Source: an uncultured Alphaproteobacteria bacterium (GTDB lineage: Bacteria > Pseudomonadota > Alphaproteobacteria > Caulobacterales > Parvularculaceae). From it: a DNA stretch of 41,898 nucleotides. Numbering within the stretch: position 1 is the first letter of the stretch; each line of letters starts with the position of its first letter. The stretch covers positions 1-41,898 of the forward strand of contig CALAZI010000185.1 of the NCBI GenBank assembly GCA_937895955.1, read 5' to 3'. The position numbers were made by a program, and so were the translations under genes. Under the pieces are notes generated by a model. It was not told the origin of the DNA and ran no database searches. It was given only the letters and a program-made list of their open reading frames with translations. Shown piece after piece: positions 1 to 8,100 of the stretch.

Positions 1-104
1 AAAGGGGTGGTTTTTTGCGCTGGCGCGCCTAAAACGGCCGGCTGAACCAGGAATACCCAGCGGGCCGCTGTGTGATGCCCGCTGCGCAGTGAAGGGGATT
101 TCCG

Positions 105-2018
105 ATGGCTGTCGACACGCCGTTGCTCGATCAGGTGAAGATTCCGGCCGACCTCCGGAAGCTCGCCAAGAACCAGCTGCGCCAGTTCGCGGACGAGTTG
201 CGCGCCGAGGTGATCGACGCCGTTTCAACAACGGGCGGGCATCTCGGCTCCGGCCTCGGCGTCGTCGAACTGACGACGGCGATCCATTACGTCTTCAACA
301 CGCCCGACGACCGCCTCGTCTGGGACGTCGGCCATCAATGCTATCCGCACAAGGTGATCACCGGCCGGCGCGAGCGCATCAGGACCCTGCGTCAGGGCGG
401 CGGGCTTTCCGGCTTCACCAAGCGCGCCGAGAGCGAATACGACCCGTTCGGCGCGGCGCACGCCGCGACCTCGATTTCCGCCGCTTTGGGTTTCGCCCGC
501 GCGCGCGATCATCTGGGCAAAAAGAACCATTCGATCGCCGTCATCGGCGACGGGTCGATGTCCGCCGGCATGGCCTATGAGGGTCTCAACAACGCCGGCT
601 CGCTCGGCACGAAATTCATCGTCATCCTGAACGACAACGACATGTCGATCGCGCCGCCGGTCGGCGCGATGAGCGCCTATCTCGCCCGCACGTCCTCCGG
701 CAAGGCGTATCAGAAGGTTCGCCAATTCGGAAAACAGTTCCTGCGCCGCCTGCCGCCGGCGCTTTATGAAAAGCTCGCGCGCGCGGAGGAATTCGGCCGC
801 GGCATGGTGACGGGCGGCACGCTGTTTGAAGAGCTCGGCTTTTATTATGTCGGCCCGATCGACGGCCACAATCTCGATCACCTGATCCCCGTCCTTGAAA
901 ACGTCCGCGACATGGAAGACGGCCCCGTCCTCGTTCATGTCGTCACCAAAAAGGGCAAGGGCTACGCGCCGGCGGAAGAAGCCGACGACAAGGGCCACGG
1001 CGTCGTCAAATTCGACGTCATTTCCGGCAAGCAGCACAAGCCGGCGCCGAACGCGCCCGCCTATCAGAAAGTCTTCGCGCAGGCGCTGATCAAGGAAGCC
1101 GAAAAAGACCCGCTGATCGTCGGCGTCACCGCGGCGATGCCGTCAGGCACGTCGCTCGACCTGTTTGAAAAGGCCTTCCCTGATCGCTGCTACGATGTCG
1201 GCATCGCCGAGCAGCACGCCGTCACCTTCGCCGCCGGTCTCGCCGCCGACGGCATGAAGCCGTTCTGCGCGATTTACTCAACCTTCCTGCAGCGCGGCTA
1301 TGACAGCGTCCAACATGACGTCGACCTGCAGAAATTGCCGGTGCGCTTCCCGATGGACCGCGCCGGCCTTGTCGGCGCCGACGGTCCGACGCATGCGGGC
1401 TCGTTCGACCTCGCCTATCTCGGCTGCCTGCCGAACATGGTCATCATGGCGTGTTCGGACGAAGCTGAGCTTGTCCATATGACGGCCACGGCCGCCGCCT
1501 ATGACGAAGGCCCGATCGCCTATCGTTATCCGCGCGGGGAAGGCGTCGGCGTCGACCTGCCGCAGATCGGCAAGGTTCTCGAAATCGGCAAAGGGCGCGT
1601 CATTCGCGAAGGGTCGAAAGTCGCGATCCTTGCGCTCGGCACGCGCCTCGGCGAAGCGCTCCTCGCCGCCGACGCGCTCGAAACCCACGGGCTTTCAGCG
1701 ACCGTCGCCGATGCGCGTTTCGCCAAGCCGCTCGACCATGAGCTGGTTGAACAGCTTGCGCGCCATCATGAAGTGCTTGTGACGGTCGAGGAAGGATCGC
1801 GCGGCGGTTTCGGCGCCTGGGTTCTTCATCATTTGTCGGATCAAGGCTTCCTCGACGGCGGCCTCAAGGTGCGCACGATGACGCTGCCCGATCGCTATAT
1901 CGACCATAATTCGCCGATGAAAATGTATGACGAGGCGCGCCTGAACGCCCCGCATATCGTCGAAACGGTGATGCGCGCGCTCGGCCGCTCGGCGGATGTC
2001 ATTCAGCTGCGGGGCTGA
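105..2018 (+). CDS. dxs: 1-deoxy-D-xylulose-5-phosphate synthase
   Basis: Cytosolic thiamine-diphosphate enzyme that condenses pyruvate with glyceraldehyde 3-phosphate, the first step of the MEP isoprenoid pathway. The 637-residue product has the usual family length. It begins with the typical Dxs opening and the HQCYPHK segment, carries the thiamine/Mg-binding GDGSMSAG motif near residue 148, the catalytic-glutamate segment GIAEQHAVTFAAGLA near residue 365, and a transketolase C-terminal domain. The ATG at 105 is preceded by AAGGGG about 6 nt upstream, which fits as a ribosome site. It stands alone: the next genes lie on the opposite strand after a 414-bp gap. Family assignment is secure. 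Nothing is visibly missing from the protein. Confidence 0.98.
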   Translation: MAVDTPLLDQVKIPADLRKLAKNQLRQFADELRAEVIDAVSTTGGHLGSGLGVVELTTAIHYVFNTPDDRLVWDVGHQCYPHKVITGRRERIRTLRQGGGLSGFTKRAESEYDPFGAAHAATSISAALGFARARDHLGKKNHSIAVIGDGSMSAGMAYEGLNNAGSLGTKFIVILNDNDMSIAPPVGAMSAYLARTSSGKAYQKVRQFGKQFLRRLPPALYEKLARAEEFGRGMVTGGTLFEELGFYYVGPIDGHNLDHLIPVLENVRDMEDGPVLVHVVTKKGKGYAPAEEADDKGHGVVKFDVISGKQHKPAPNAPAYQKVFAQALIKEAEKDPLIVGVTAAMPSGTSLDLFEKAFPDRCYDVGIAEQHAVTFAAGLAADGMKPFCAIYSTFLQRGYDSVQHDVDLQKLPVRFPMDRAGLVGADGPTHAGSFDLAYLGCLPNMVIMACSDEAELVHMTATAAAYDEGPIAYRYPRGEGVGVDLPQIGKVLEIGKGRVIREGSKVAILALGTRLGEALLAADALETHGLSATVADARFAKPLDHELVEQLARHHEVLVTVEEGSRGGFGAWVLHHLSDQGFLDGGLKVRTMTLPDRYIDHNSPMKMYDEARLNAPHIVETVMRALGRSADVIQLRG

Positions 2019-2432
2019 GGCGCGGGCTTGATCGACGGGGAAGATGAAAAGGACGCCGAAACGTTTCCAAGGTCCAGCGCCTTGGGATGATCATCCCTCC
2101 GCCGGGCTTTCGCCCAGCGGGCGAATTCGCGCGTGAGGATTCCCCAAAACCGTTTCTTGAAATTTCGGCGCGGCGCTCCATCTCACGCTTTGACGACGGC
2201 GCGGAAACGCGCGGCTCTTTGACAAGTCGGTCTTATTAAAAATGTGAGCGCACGCTCACATTTGCGCTTTCGCCCATCGCGCGAATCGAAAGTCGGCGGC
2301 GCGCCGTTTGCGAAATACGGAATATGCGGACAAATCCGCAACGACCCGCATGTGCGCTGGATTCAAGCCTATGCCCGGTGCGGGGATCATCCGCAAAATA
2401 CGGACAAATCCCGCAACCGCCCCACGAGCGCG
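2019..2432. other. Convergent intergenic region with several inverted repeats
   Basis: No credible gene is seen in this 414-bp gap between the ends of dxs (plus) and the two-helix membrane protein (minus). It holds a 14-bp perfect palindrome, GGGATGATCATCCC (2084-2097), overlapping an inverted repeat CCAAGG/CCTTGG (2067-2085). It also holds a GGGC-TTTC-GCCC hairpin near 2103-2114, the 24-bp palindrome at 2240-2263, and an imperfect direct repeat (2313-2342 and 2396-2417). The reading frame at 2244-2624 looks like a chance frame, because it runs antisense into the neighbouring gene. Confidence 0.6.
2236..2263 (-). terminator. Palindrome followed by T-run, probable terminator
   Basis: Arms AAATGTGAGCG (2240-2250) and CGCTCACATTT (2253-2263) are perfect complements with only CA between them. 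On the minus strand the stem is followed by a T5 run (2243-2239, overlapping the end of the stem), as in an intrinsic terminator for the sigma/membrane-protein transcript, although it lies about 170 nt past that stop codon. The same shape would also suit a TetR-type operator, but no TetR gene or promoter is adjacent. Confidence 0.5.
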
Positions 2433-2798
2433 TTAAACCGTCTTGGCTCTCGCAAGCTGCAATTCGACGCGCTTCACCTCGCGGATGACGCGGTTCGCCT
2501 GCACCTGCTGCCACTGCATCATCTTGACGACCGCCATGGCGAAAAAGAGCCCGAGCGTCAGCACGCCCCAACGGATCAACGGAACCGTTTCCTCAATCGT
2601 GAAAAACTGCCGGCCGGCGTATAGCGCGCCGATGAAGAGCGCGATCTGAACAAGAAAATGGATCATGTTCCACGGCGCCATCTTGCCGGTGAACAGCTCG
2701 CCCACTTCGCCAAACAGCCCCTTCTCGCCATATTGCGAAAAGATCGCGCGATCTTCCGCATCAAGCGCCTCCTCAATGGCGCGATCAAGCTTGTTCAT
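2433..2798 (-). CDS. Small two-helix membrane protein, DUF6768-like
   Basis: 121-residue protein. A charged cytosolic N-terminus (MNKLDRAIEEALDAEDRAIF) is followed by two membrane segments (about residues 45-65 and 73-93) and an amphipathic, basic C-terminal helix. It resembles the DUF6768 family that I recall beside ECF sigma genes in alphaproteobacteria. The ATG at 2798 is chosen because GGAGAAAG lies just upstream; the open frame extends 15 codons further without a better site. The gene overlaps the end of the sigma-factor gene by 14 bp, so the two are almost certainly translated together. A role as membrane-bound modulator of the sigma factor is inference: no recognised anti-sigma domain is visible. 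Confidence 0.85.
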   Translation of the reverse strand: MNKLDRAIEEALDAEDRAIFSQYGEKGLFGEVGELFTGKMAPWNMIHFLVQIALFIGALYAGRQFFTIEETVPLIRWGVLTLGLFFAMAVVKMMQWQQVQANRVIREVKRVELQLARAKTV

Positions 2799-3360
2799 GG
2801 TCTTTCTCCAGTGAAACGCCGAACGATGAGCGCAATTTCTCACGCGCGGCCATAAGGCGGGTCTTCACCGTGCCCGCCGGAACGCCGAGCGCGGCGGCGA
2901 TTTCCGCAACGCTCAAATCCTCAAGATAGAAAAGCGCGATCGCCGCGCGCTGTTCGCTCGGCAACGCGGCGAGCGCAGCCGCAAGCTTCGGCGTCGCGGC
3001 GCCGGCCTCGACCGCATTCATCGTCGTCATCCGCTCGCGCGGCTCTGCGGCGAAAGCCGCGGCGCCGGCGCGCGCGCGCTTTTTCCTGCGAATGAAATCC
3101 GCGGCGCGGCGCGTGACGATGCGAAAGGCGAAAGCGGGAAAGGCCGCGCTATCGTCAAGCCGGCGAATCCTGCGCGCAATATCGATCCAGGCCTCCTGCG
3201 CGACGTCGCGCGCCGCCTCGCCGTCGCCGATAAGGCGGAAGGCGTGCGCGAGAAGCCGCTTTTCAAAGCGCCGCGCCAGTTCGCCGAGCGCGGCGCGATC
3301 GCCGGCGCGCGCCGCCGCGGCGAGATAGTCGTCATAAAGTCGGTCTTCGCGGCGGTTCAT
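2785..3360 (-). CDS. ECF-type RNA polymerase sigma factor
   Basis: 191-residue sigma-70 family protein of the extracytoplasmic-function group, with region 2 and region 4 only. Region 2 covers roughly residues 20-90 (the AFRLIGDGEAARDVAQEAW helix and RIVTRRAADFIRR). Region 4 carries LPSEQRAAIALFYLEDLS and the helix-turn-helix VAEIAAALGVPAGTVKTRL near residues 150-170. It would redirect RNA polymerase to a small promoter set. It overlaps the downstream two-helix membrane gene by 14 bp and follows the XRE/membrane-protein pair on the same strand after 61 bp. No classical zinc-binding or FecR-type anti-sigma gene is adjacent. The inducing signal is unknown. Confidence 0.93.
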   Translation of the reverse strand: MNRREDRLYDDYLAAAARAGDRAALGELARRFEKRLLAHAFRLIGDGEAARDVAQEAWIDIARRIRRLDDSAAFPAFAFRIVTRRAADFIRRKKRARAGAAAFAAEPRERMTTMNAVEAGAATPKLAAALAALPSEQRAAIALFYLEDLSVAEIAAALGVPAGTVKTRLMAAREKLRSSFGVSLEKDHEQA

Positions 3361-3421
3361 GCCTGAAAGGCTCCGGCGGACTTGCGTTCAAGGATAAGGT
3401 CGTTCGAAATCCGCAAACGGT

Positions 3422-3673
3422 TCAGTCGTCGGCGGCGAGCGCGCCCCGTCCCGCGGCTTGTTCATCCGGGTTGAACGACCAGATCGCTTCAAACGGCGCG
3501 TCGAAGGCGCGCGCGATGCGGAAGGCGAGTTCCAGCGACGGGGCGTATTTTCCCGCTTCGACCGCGACGATCGTCTGGCGGGTCGCGCCGACGCGCGCGG
3601 CGAGGTCGGCCTGGGTGAGGCCGACCTTCAACCGATGCTCGCGCAGCGTGTTGGTGACCCGTCCCTTGCCGAT
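3422..3673 (-). CDS. Small XRE-family helix-turn-helix regulator
   Basis: DNA-binding protein made of a single HTH_3 domain. The helix-turn-helix is LTQADLAARVGATRQTIVAVEAGKY, followed by PSLELAFRIARAFDAPFEAIW. The nearest standard start is TTG at 3631, but this would remove the first helix (NTLREHRLKVG), which the family normally keeps. The frame stays open upstream, and an ATC at 3673 sits 8 nt after AAAGGA, so the longer form (83 residues) is given; the true start is uncertain. It lies 22 bp after the membrane-protein stop codon, so the two form an operon. Such small regulators paired with a membrane protein usually repress their own operon, probably through the twin palindromes at 4174-4229 (inference). 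Confidence 0.85.
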   Translation of the reverse strand: MGKGRVTNTLREHRLKVGLTQADLAARVGATRQTIVAVEAGKYAPSLELAFRIARAFDAPFEAIWSFNPDEQAAGRGALAADD

Positions 3674-3695
3674 TGTCCTTGTCCTTTGCGCGGGT

Positions 3696-4166
3696 TTAGG
3701 CGGGCGTCTGCACCCGATAGAGCCAGATCGTCGAGAGCCTTTTCACCGCTTCGCCGGCGAAGAGAACGGCGAAGAGGAAAAAGAACAGCGTCGGCAGGTT
3801 GGCGAGGTCGATCTTCGGCAAGGCGTGTCCTTCAAGAACGCCCTCCCACAGCGCCTGCCAGATGAGGATGTTGACGGCGATGATGATGAAGATGCGCTCG
3901 TTGAGATTGGCGCGCGCCTCAATGGCGCGATCGCGTTCGTCCTTTTCGACCGCCGCCCCGCCGAACAGGACGAGGCTGATGATGATTTCAAGAGCCGCGG
4001 AAAGCGCAATCGTGAGGATGTAGATTTCAAAGAGCTCGCGCGCCGGCTGATCGACGATCGTCCAGCCGTCCAGCATCCGCATCTGGAACCACCAGAACAC
4101 CGCCGCCAGCGCGGCGAAGGACGTCCATGCGTACAGTTCAGCCCGACTCACGATCCCGTTTCCCAC
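3696..4166 (-). CDS. Four-helix integral membrane protein paired with XRE regulator
   Basis: 156-residue protein with four predicted membrane segments (around residues 12-27, 47-69, 92-108 and 123-142) and a charged cytosolic loop (VEKDERDRAIEARANLNE) between helices 2 and 3. The layout recalls the DUF2178-like proteins encoded beside small XRE regulators, but I cannot name the family with certainty. The start is GTG at 4166; a second GTG at 4151 in the same frame is equally possible. It is the first gene of a two-gene unit with the HTH regulator, behind two matched 18-bp palindromes. Function unknown; a membrane sensor or transport accessory role would be speculation. Confidence 0.85.
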   Translation of the reverse strand: MGNGIVSRAELYAWTSFAALAAVFWWFQMRMLDGWTIVDQPARELFEIYILTIALSAALEIIISLVLFGGAAVEKDERDRAIEARANLNERIFIIIAVNILIWQALWEGVLEGHALPKIDLANLPTLFFFLFAVLFAGEAVKRLSTIWLYRVQTPA

Positions 4167-4173
4167 TCGATAA

Positions 4174-4191
4174 TGTCAAACTTGTTTTACA
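4174..4191 (-). promoter_or_regulatory. Putative operator 2 (overlaps -10)
   Basis: Inverted repeat TGTCAAA-CTTG-TTTTACA, arms of 7 bp with one mismatch and a 4-bp spacer. It has the same design as the palindrome 38 bp away (centre to centre). On the minus strand it overlaps the candidate -10 hexamer CAATGT (4194-4189). Likely bound by the XRE regulator encoded two genes downstream (inference). Confidence 0.6.
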
Positions 4192-4211
4192 TTGACGGAA
4201 CAGCGCCTGAA

Positions 4212-4229
4212 TGTCAAACACTTTTGACA
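4212..4229 (-). promoter_or_regulatory. Putative operator 1 with -35 hexamer
   Basis: Perfect inverted repeat TGTCAAA-CACT-TTTGACA. On the minus strand its proximal arm supplies a consensus -35 TTGACA (4217-4212), 17 bp before CAATGT at 4194-4189, giving a start of transcription near 4182 just ahead of the membrane-protein start codon. A protein bound here and at 4174-4191 would cover the whole promoter. Confidence 0.6.
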
Positions 4230-4387
4230 CAATTTGCTTAAATCATGGAAATTCAAAGGCTTTTCACCAAAAAATTCCGCCTATGGCCTTGCAATTTTCA
4301 TCGGGAAGAGGCATTTACAGCCCGAAATCGCCAGTCTTTTTTGGACAAAGGCCGCCCCCGCAGTAGAGTGCGCGACAGGACGGATCA

Positions 4388-4434
4388 TTAACCATCCGTT
4401 AACTCGTCCTTGAGGATCGCACGCCGTCAGAGTC
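4388..4434 (+). promoter_or_regulatory. CtrA box and GANTC site before the H1-like gene
   Basis: TTAA (4388-4391), CCATCCG, TTAA (4399-4402) matches the full CtrA consensus TTAA-N7-TTAA exactly, and its left half reads TTAACCAT, the common half-site. A CcrM methylation site GAGTC follows at 4430-4434, between the box and the start codon at 4464. The spacing suits a box over the -35 region. Binding has not been tested. Confidence 0.7.
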
Positions 4435-4463
4435 GCTGCGCGGGATCCCTGATGGAGAATGTG

Positions 4464-5063
4464 ATGAGCGCCAAGAAGACCGCCGCACGGAAGAACCCTG
4501 CGGCGAAACCGGCCGCCAAACAGGCGAGCGCCAAGACGGCCAAGCCCGCCGCGCAAAAGACGCGCGCCGCGAGCGTCGCCAAGAAGGCGGCAATTGCCAA
4601 GCCCGCCGCCGCCAAGCGCGCGACAGCGAAAGCCGCCGCTCCGGCCGCAGCCGCCGCGGCGAAGCCCAAGCCGAAGATTTCAACGGCGCCGGCCGCCAAG
4701 CCCGCCGCCAAGGCGAAGACGGGAAAGAAGAAAGCGTTCGATCCCGATCGCCGCCGCGAGCTGATCGCCGCGGCCGCCGCGCGCCGTCGCAAGTCCGTCA
4801 CAGCCAAATCAGCTCCCGCGCCGATCTCGATCATCAAGCCGCGCGAGCAGAGCCCGGTCGAGCGTCACCGTTTCTCGGTCGGCGAGGATGTGCGCGTCGT
4901 GTCGACCTCCGGCATGTGGTTCAAGCACGGCATCGAATTCAAGGTGACGGCGGCGCTGCCGCCGCAGGGCGGCAAGCTTCAGTACCGCATCAAGAACGAT
5001 CAGGAGCCTTTCGAACGGGTCGTCAGCGAATCGCAGCTTGCGGCGGGTTCGCATCAGGCCTGA
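4464..5063 (+). CDS. Histone H1-like Lys/Ala-rich DNA-binding protein
   Basis: 199-residue protein in two parts. Residues 1-120 are low-complexity lysine/alanine/proline sequence (KKTAARKNPAAK, AAKPKPK, KAKTGKKKAF) like bacterial histone H1-type proteins that bind DNA without sequence preference. The last 70 residues form a compact, non-repetitive domain beginning at RFSVGEDVRVVSTSGMWF. The ATG at 4464 is chosen for GGAG 6 nt upstream; in-frame starts at 4410 and 4452 lack this. It is a single-gene unit with its own CtrA box and a strong terminator (5093-5123). A role in chromosome compaction tied to the cell cycle is inferred from composition and promoter. The C-terminal domain is not one I can name. 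Confidence 0.85.
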   Translation: MSAKKTAARKNPAAKPAAKQASAKTAKPAAQKTRAASVAKKAAIAKPAAAKRATAKAAAPAAAAAAKPKPKISTAPAAKPAAKAKTGKKKAFDPDRRRELIAAAAARRRKSVTAKSAPAPISIIKPREQSPVERHRFSVGEDVRVVSTSGMWFKHGIEFKVTAALPPQGGKLQYRIKNDQEPFERVVSESQLAAGSHQA

Positions 5064-5092
5064 TCGTCGACGACAACTCCATGAAAAGCTTC

Positions 5093-5123
5093 AGCCCGTC
5101 TTTTCCAAGGCGGGCTTTTTTTC
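5093..5123 (+). terminator. Intrinsic terminator after the H1-like gene
   Basis: A 10-bp stem, AGCCCGTCTT paired with AAGGCGGGCT (one G-T pair), with loop TTCC, is followed directly by a T7 run. It lies 30 nt after the stop codon. Confidence 0.9.
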
Positions 5124-5145
5124 TTCGCAATCGACGCAAAAACAA

Positions 5146-5169
5146 ACGGCGGGCCTTTCGGCCCGCCGT
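5146..5169 (-). terminator. Intrinsic terminator of the TonB receptor gene
   Basis: Perfect 10-bp stem ACGGCGGGCC/GGCCCGCCGT with a 4-nt loop. On the minus strand it is followed by a T-rich stretch (TTGTTTTT). It lies 27 bp past the receptor stop codon and back to back with the terminator of the plus-strand gene. Confidence 0.85.
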
Positions 5170-5195
5170 CGTAATTTTAAGCCTGTGACAGACGA

Positions 5196-8100
5196 CTAGA
5201 AGTCGATCGTCGTGCCGATGAACAGGAAGCGTCCCTGCGCATCGTAGGTTTGCGGATAGGTGTTGCCGTTCGTGAAACCCGACTGCAGCGAGGTGAGCGG
5301 CGGGTCTTTGTCGAGGAGGTTGTTCACCCCGACGCGGACGTTCCACTTTTCCGTCAAATTATAGGACGCCGCAAGGTCGATATAGTTGCGGCTGCCGAGC
5401 GTATGGTTGCGATTGACGCTCGAATCCGGCGTTGCGACTCCGAACTGATCGACTGACGTGAAGTAACGCCAGGTGACCGATGCGTCGACGCCGAACGGCG
5501 TCTCCCATGTCGTCCGGAGCTTGTGACGCCATACGGGCAGCGGCACGCCCGAATAGGTGTCGCAAGTGCCGCCGAATTTGCCGTCGCAGGCGATCGGCGT
5601 CGCGCCGTCGACTTCCTCGACCAGATAGTCGATGAGGTAAGTTCCGACGAGGTCGAACGCCAAGCCGCCGGCGCTTCCGAGATCAAGGCTGTAATTGCCG
5701 TTGATGTCGATGCCGGAGGTCGCGAACGAACCCGTATTGACGTTCGTGAGGAAGAAGAGGCCGGCGTTCGGGCCGCTATTCGCGAGGAACAGCGAACCGT
5801 TGTTCGGCGAGCGCTGGATGAGGGCGCATGAGCCCGCATCGCCGGTCGCCAGACAGGTGTTGATGATGTTCTGCGCGGACGGCGCCGCGATGAAGCCGTC
5901 AACGAAGATGTCGAAATAGTCGACCGACAGGAAGAGATTGCCGGGGATGAGATCGCCCGGCGTCAGGACGACGCCGACCGTATAGGTGTCGGAGACTTCC
6001 GGCACCAGATTGGCGTTGCCGCCGAACAGCGCGTTGTACTGGTTCGCCGGGTTGTTGGTGATCGACCCGTACTGACCCGCGGTGACGCCGGTGTTTGCGC
6101 ACTGAGCCGCCGTCGCGGTCGGCGTCGCGCCGGCGCACGGATCGCTGAGCCCGTTGGCGGCGGTTTGAAGCGCCGTCAAACCGATAAACTGCGGACGGAA
6201 CGATTCGATAACGTTCGGCGCGCGCGCCGCACGCTGCCAACCGCCGCGAACGCGGATTTCAGACGTGATCTGCCAGTCGCCCTGAAGCTTCCAGGTCGAG
6301 TAAGCGTTCGACGAGGATACGTCCGACCGGCGATAACCGCCGTTGAACTTCAGGTATTCGGCGAACTCCATGCCTTCAACGAGCGGAATTTCCGCTTCGA
6401 TGAAATAGTCGGTGTTCTCAACGCTGGCGAGGATCGGGGGCGTCGACCCGCCCTGTCCGACGAGATCGCCGGACTGGAACAGCAAGTCGGGATTGTAGTC
6501 GAGCGCATCCTTGCGCCACTCGACGCCACCGGCGATCGCAACGCCGTTTTCCGCCCAGGGCAGCTTCAATCCGTACTGGCCGAGATCGCCTGTAAAAGTC
6601 ACCTGACCAAGATACTGGAAGACGTCGCCGTCCTGGAACGACGGCACTGACACATACTGCGCCGCCGCCGGCGTGACGCCGCCGATCTGGAACAGGTTCA
6701 TCGGGATACAGTTCGGATCCGTTCCATCGACGACTGACTGACAGGTCGGCACGCCGCCGACATCGACGACGTTGAGCGCGCGCAGAAGGCGCGTCAGTGA
6801 CACGTCGTTTTCGTAACGCTGGGCGTTATGCGTATTGCCGTATTGGAAATAGGCGTCATAGGTCCAGCCTTCCGCAATATCGCCGCGCACGCCGGCGACG
6901 ATACGGAAGCTCGTCAGACGGATGTGATCGTTCCGACCCGCGCCCGTCTCGACAAGGCGCTTGCCGGGATAGAGCGTCGCCGTGCCCGTCGTCACGCCTG
7001 ACCCCGGAATGACGGCGCCCATCGCGTCGGTCGTGCCGCAGATCGCGTCGAGCTGGCTGAAACCCGCCGCGCCCGCCGTTTGGCTGATGAACGGGTTGTT
7101 GCAGTTGATGCTGGTCGGAACGAAGAAGGTGCCCGAGTACGCGATCTGCGCGTCCGAGGTGTAATCGTAGAACATCGCTTGCGTATAGGCTTCAGCGTGC
7201 TCGTTGATTTCATAGCGGCCAAAGGCGCCGAGAATGTAACGCTCATCAGGACGTTGATAGAAGTTCGTCGGCGCGAAATTGAAAACATCCGGCGAAAGCG
7301 CATTGAAGAAAGCGTCGGTCGGCCGGAAGGTGTTGCCGGGACCGTTCGCGTCCAGCGTCCATGTGCCGTTCGGCGTCGCAAACGTTCCGTTCGGCGTTGT
7401 CGGCGAACCCGAACAGCCGAAACCGAAGGGAAGGTTGGGACCGAACGCGCCGCCGCCGAACTGGCAGCGGGAATAATCGCGCGTGTCCTGCGTAATCTGG
7501 TCGTTGTTGCGATAACCGGCATAGGCCGTGACGTTGCCGCGGCCGTCTTCCGTGTTCGCGCCGACGATCAGGGTGATTTCCTGACCCTTGCCGTCGAAAA
7601 CGCCTTTTTCCGGCACGCCGAAACCGCTGCGGTTCAGGATGTCCTGCGAGGTCTGGTCATTGTTGGAATGCTGATACCCGGACAGCTGGCCGTCGATCCG
7701 AACGCCTTCGAAATCGTCGATCATGATGAAGTTAACGACGCCGGCGATGGCGTCCGAACCGTACACCGCCGAAGCGCCGCCCGTCAGAACGTCGACGCGC
7801 TCAACAAGCGCCGCCGGAATCTGGTTAAGGTCCGCCGCCGATGACGGGCCCGATGATGTCACGCCGCCATATTGAAGGCGGCGGCCGTCGACGAGAACGA
7901 GCGTGCGCTGCGAACCAAGGCCGCGGAGGTTGACCTGCGCCGTGCCGCTGGCGCCGTTCGAGGTGTTGGCGCCCTGGGCCGCGAAGGCCTGCGGCAGCGT
8001 GTTGACGAGATCTTCAACGCGCGTCGTGCCGCGAATGTCGAATTCGACATTGCCGATCGTAGTGACCGGGCTTGTTGAGACGGCGTTGGTTGACGGAATG

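Noticed and set aside
225..1037. 270-codon minus-strand frame inside dxs
   Set aside because: Complete overlap with a conserved gene and no recognisable motif; a codon-bias shadow.
2244..2624. 126-codon plus-strand frame after dxs
   Set aside because: It begins inside a palindrome and runs antisense into the DUF6768-like gene; no protein-like pattern.
4464..4740. Repetitive GCC/AAG-rich stretch resembling a DNA repeat
   Set aside because: The repetition comes from the Lys/Ala-rich coding sequence of the H1-like protein, not from a tandem repeat or CRISPR.
7080..7844. 254-codon plus-strand frame opposite the TonB receptor
   Set aside because: Arg/Val-rich shadow of the receptor's third codon position, with no start signal.
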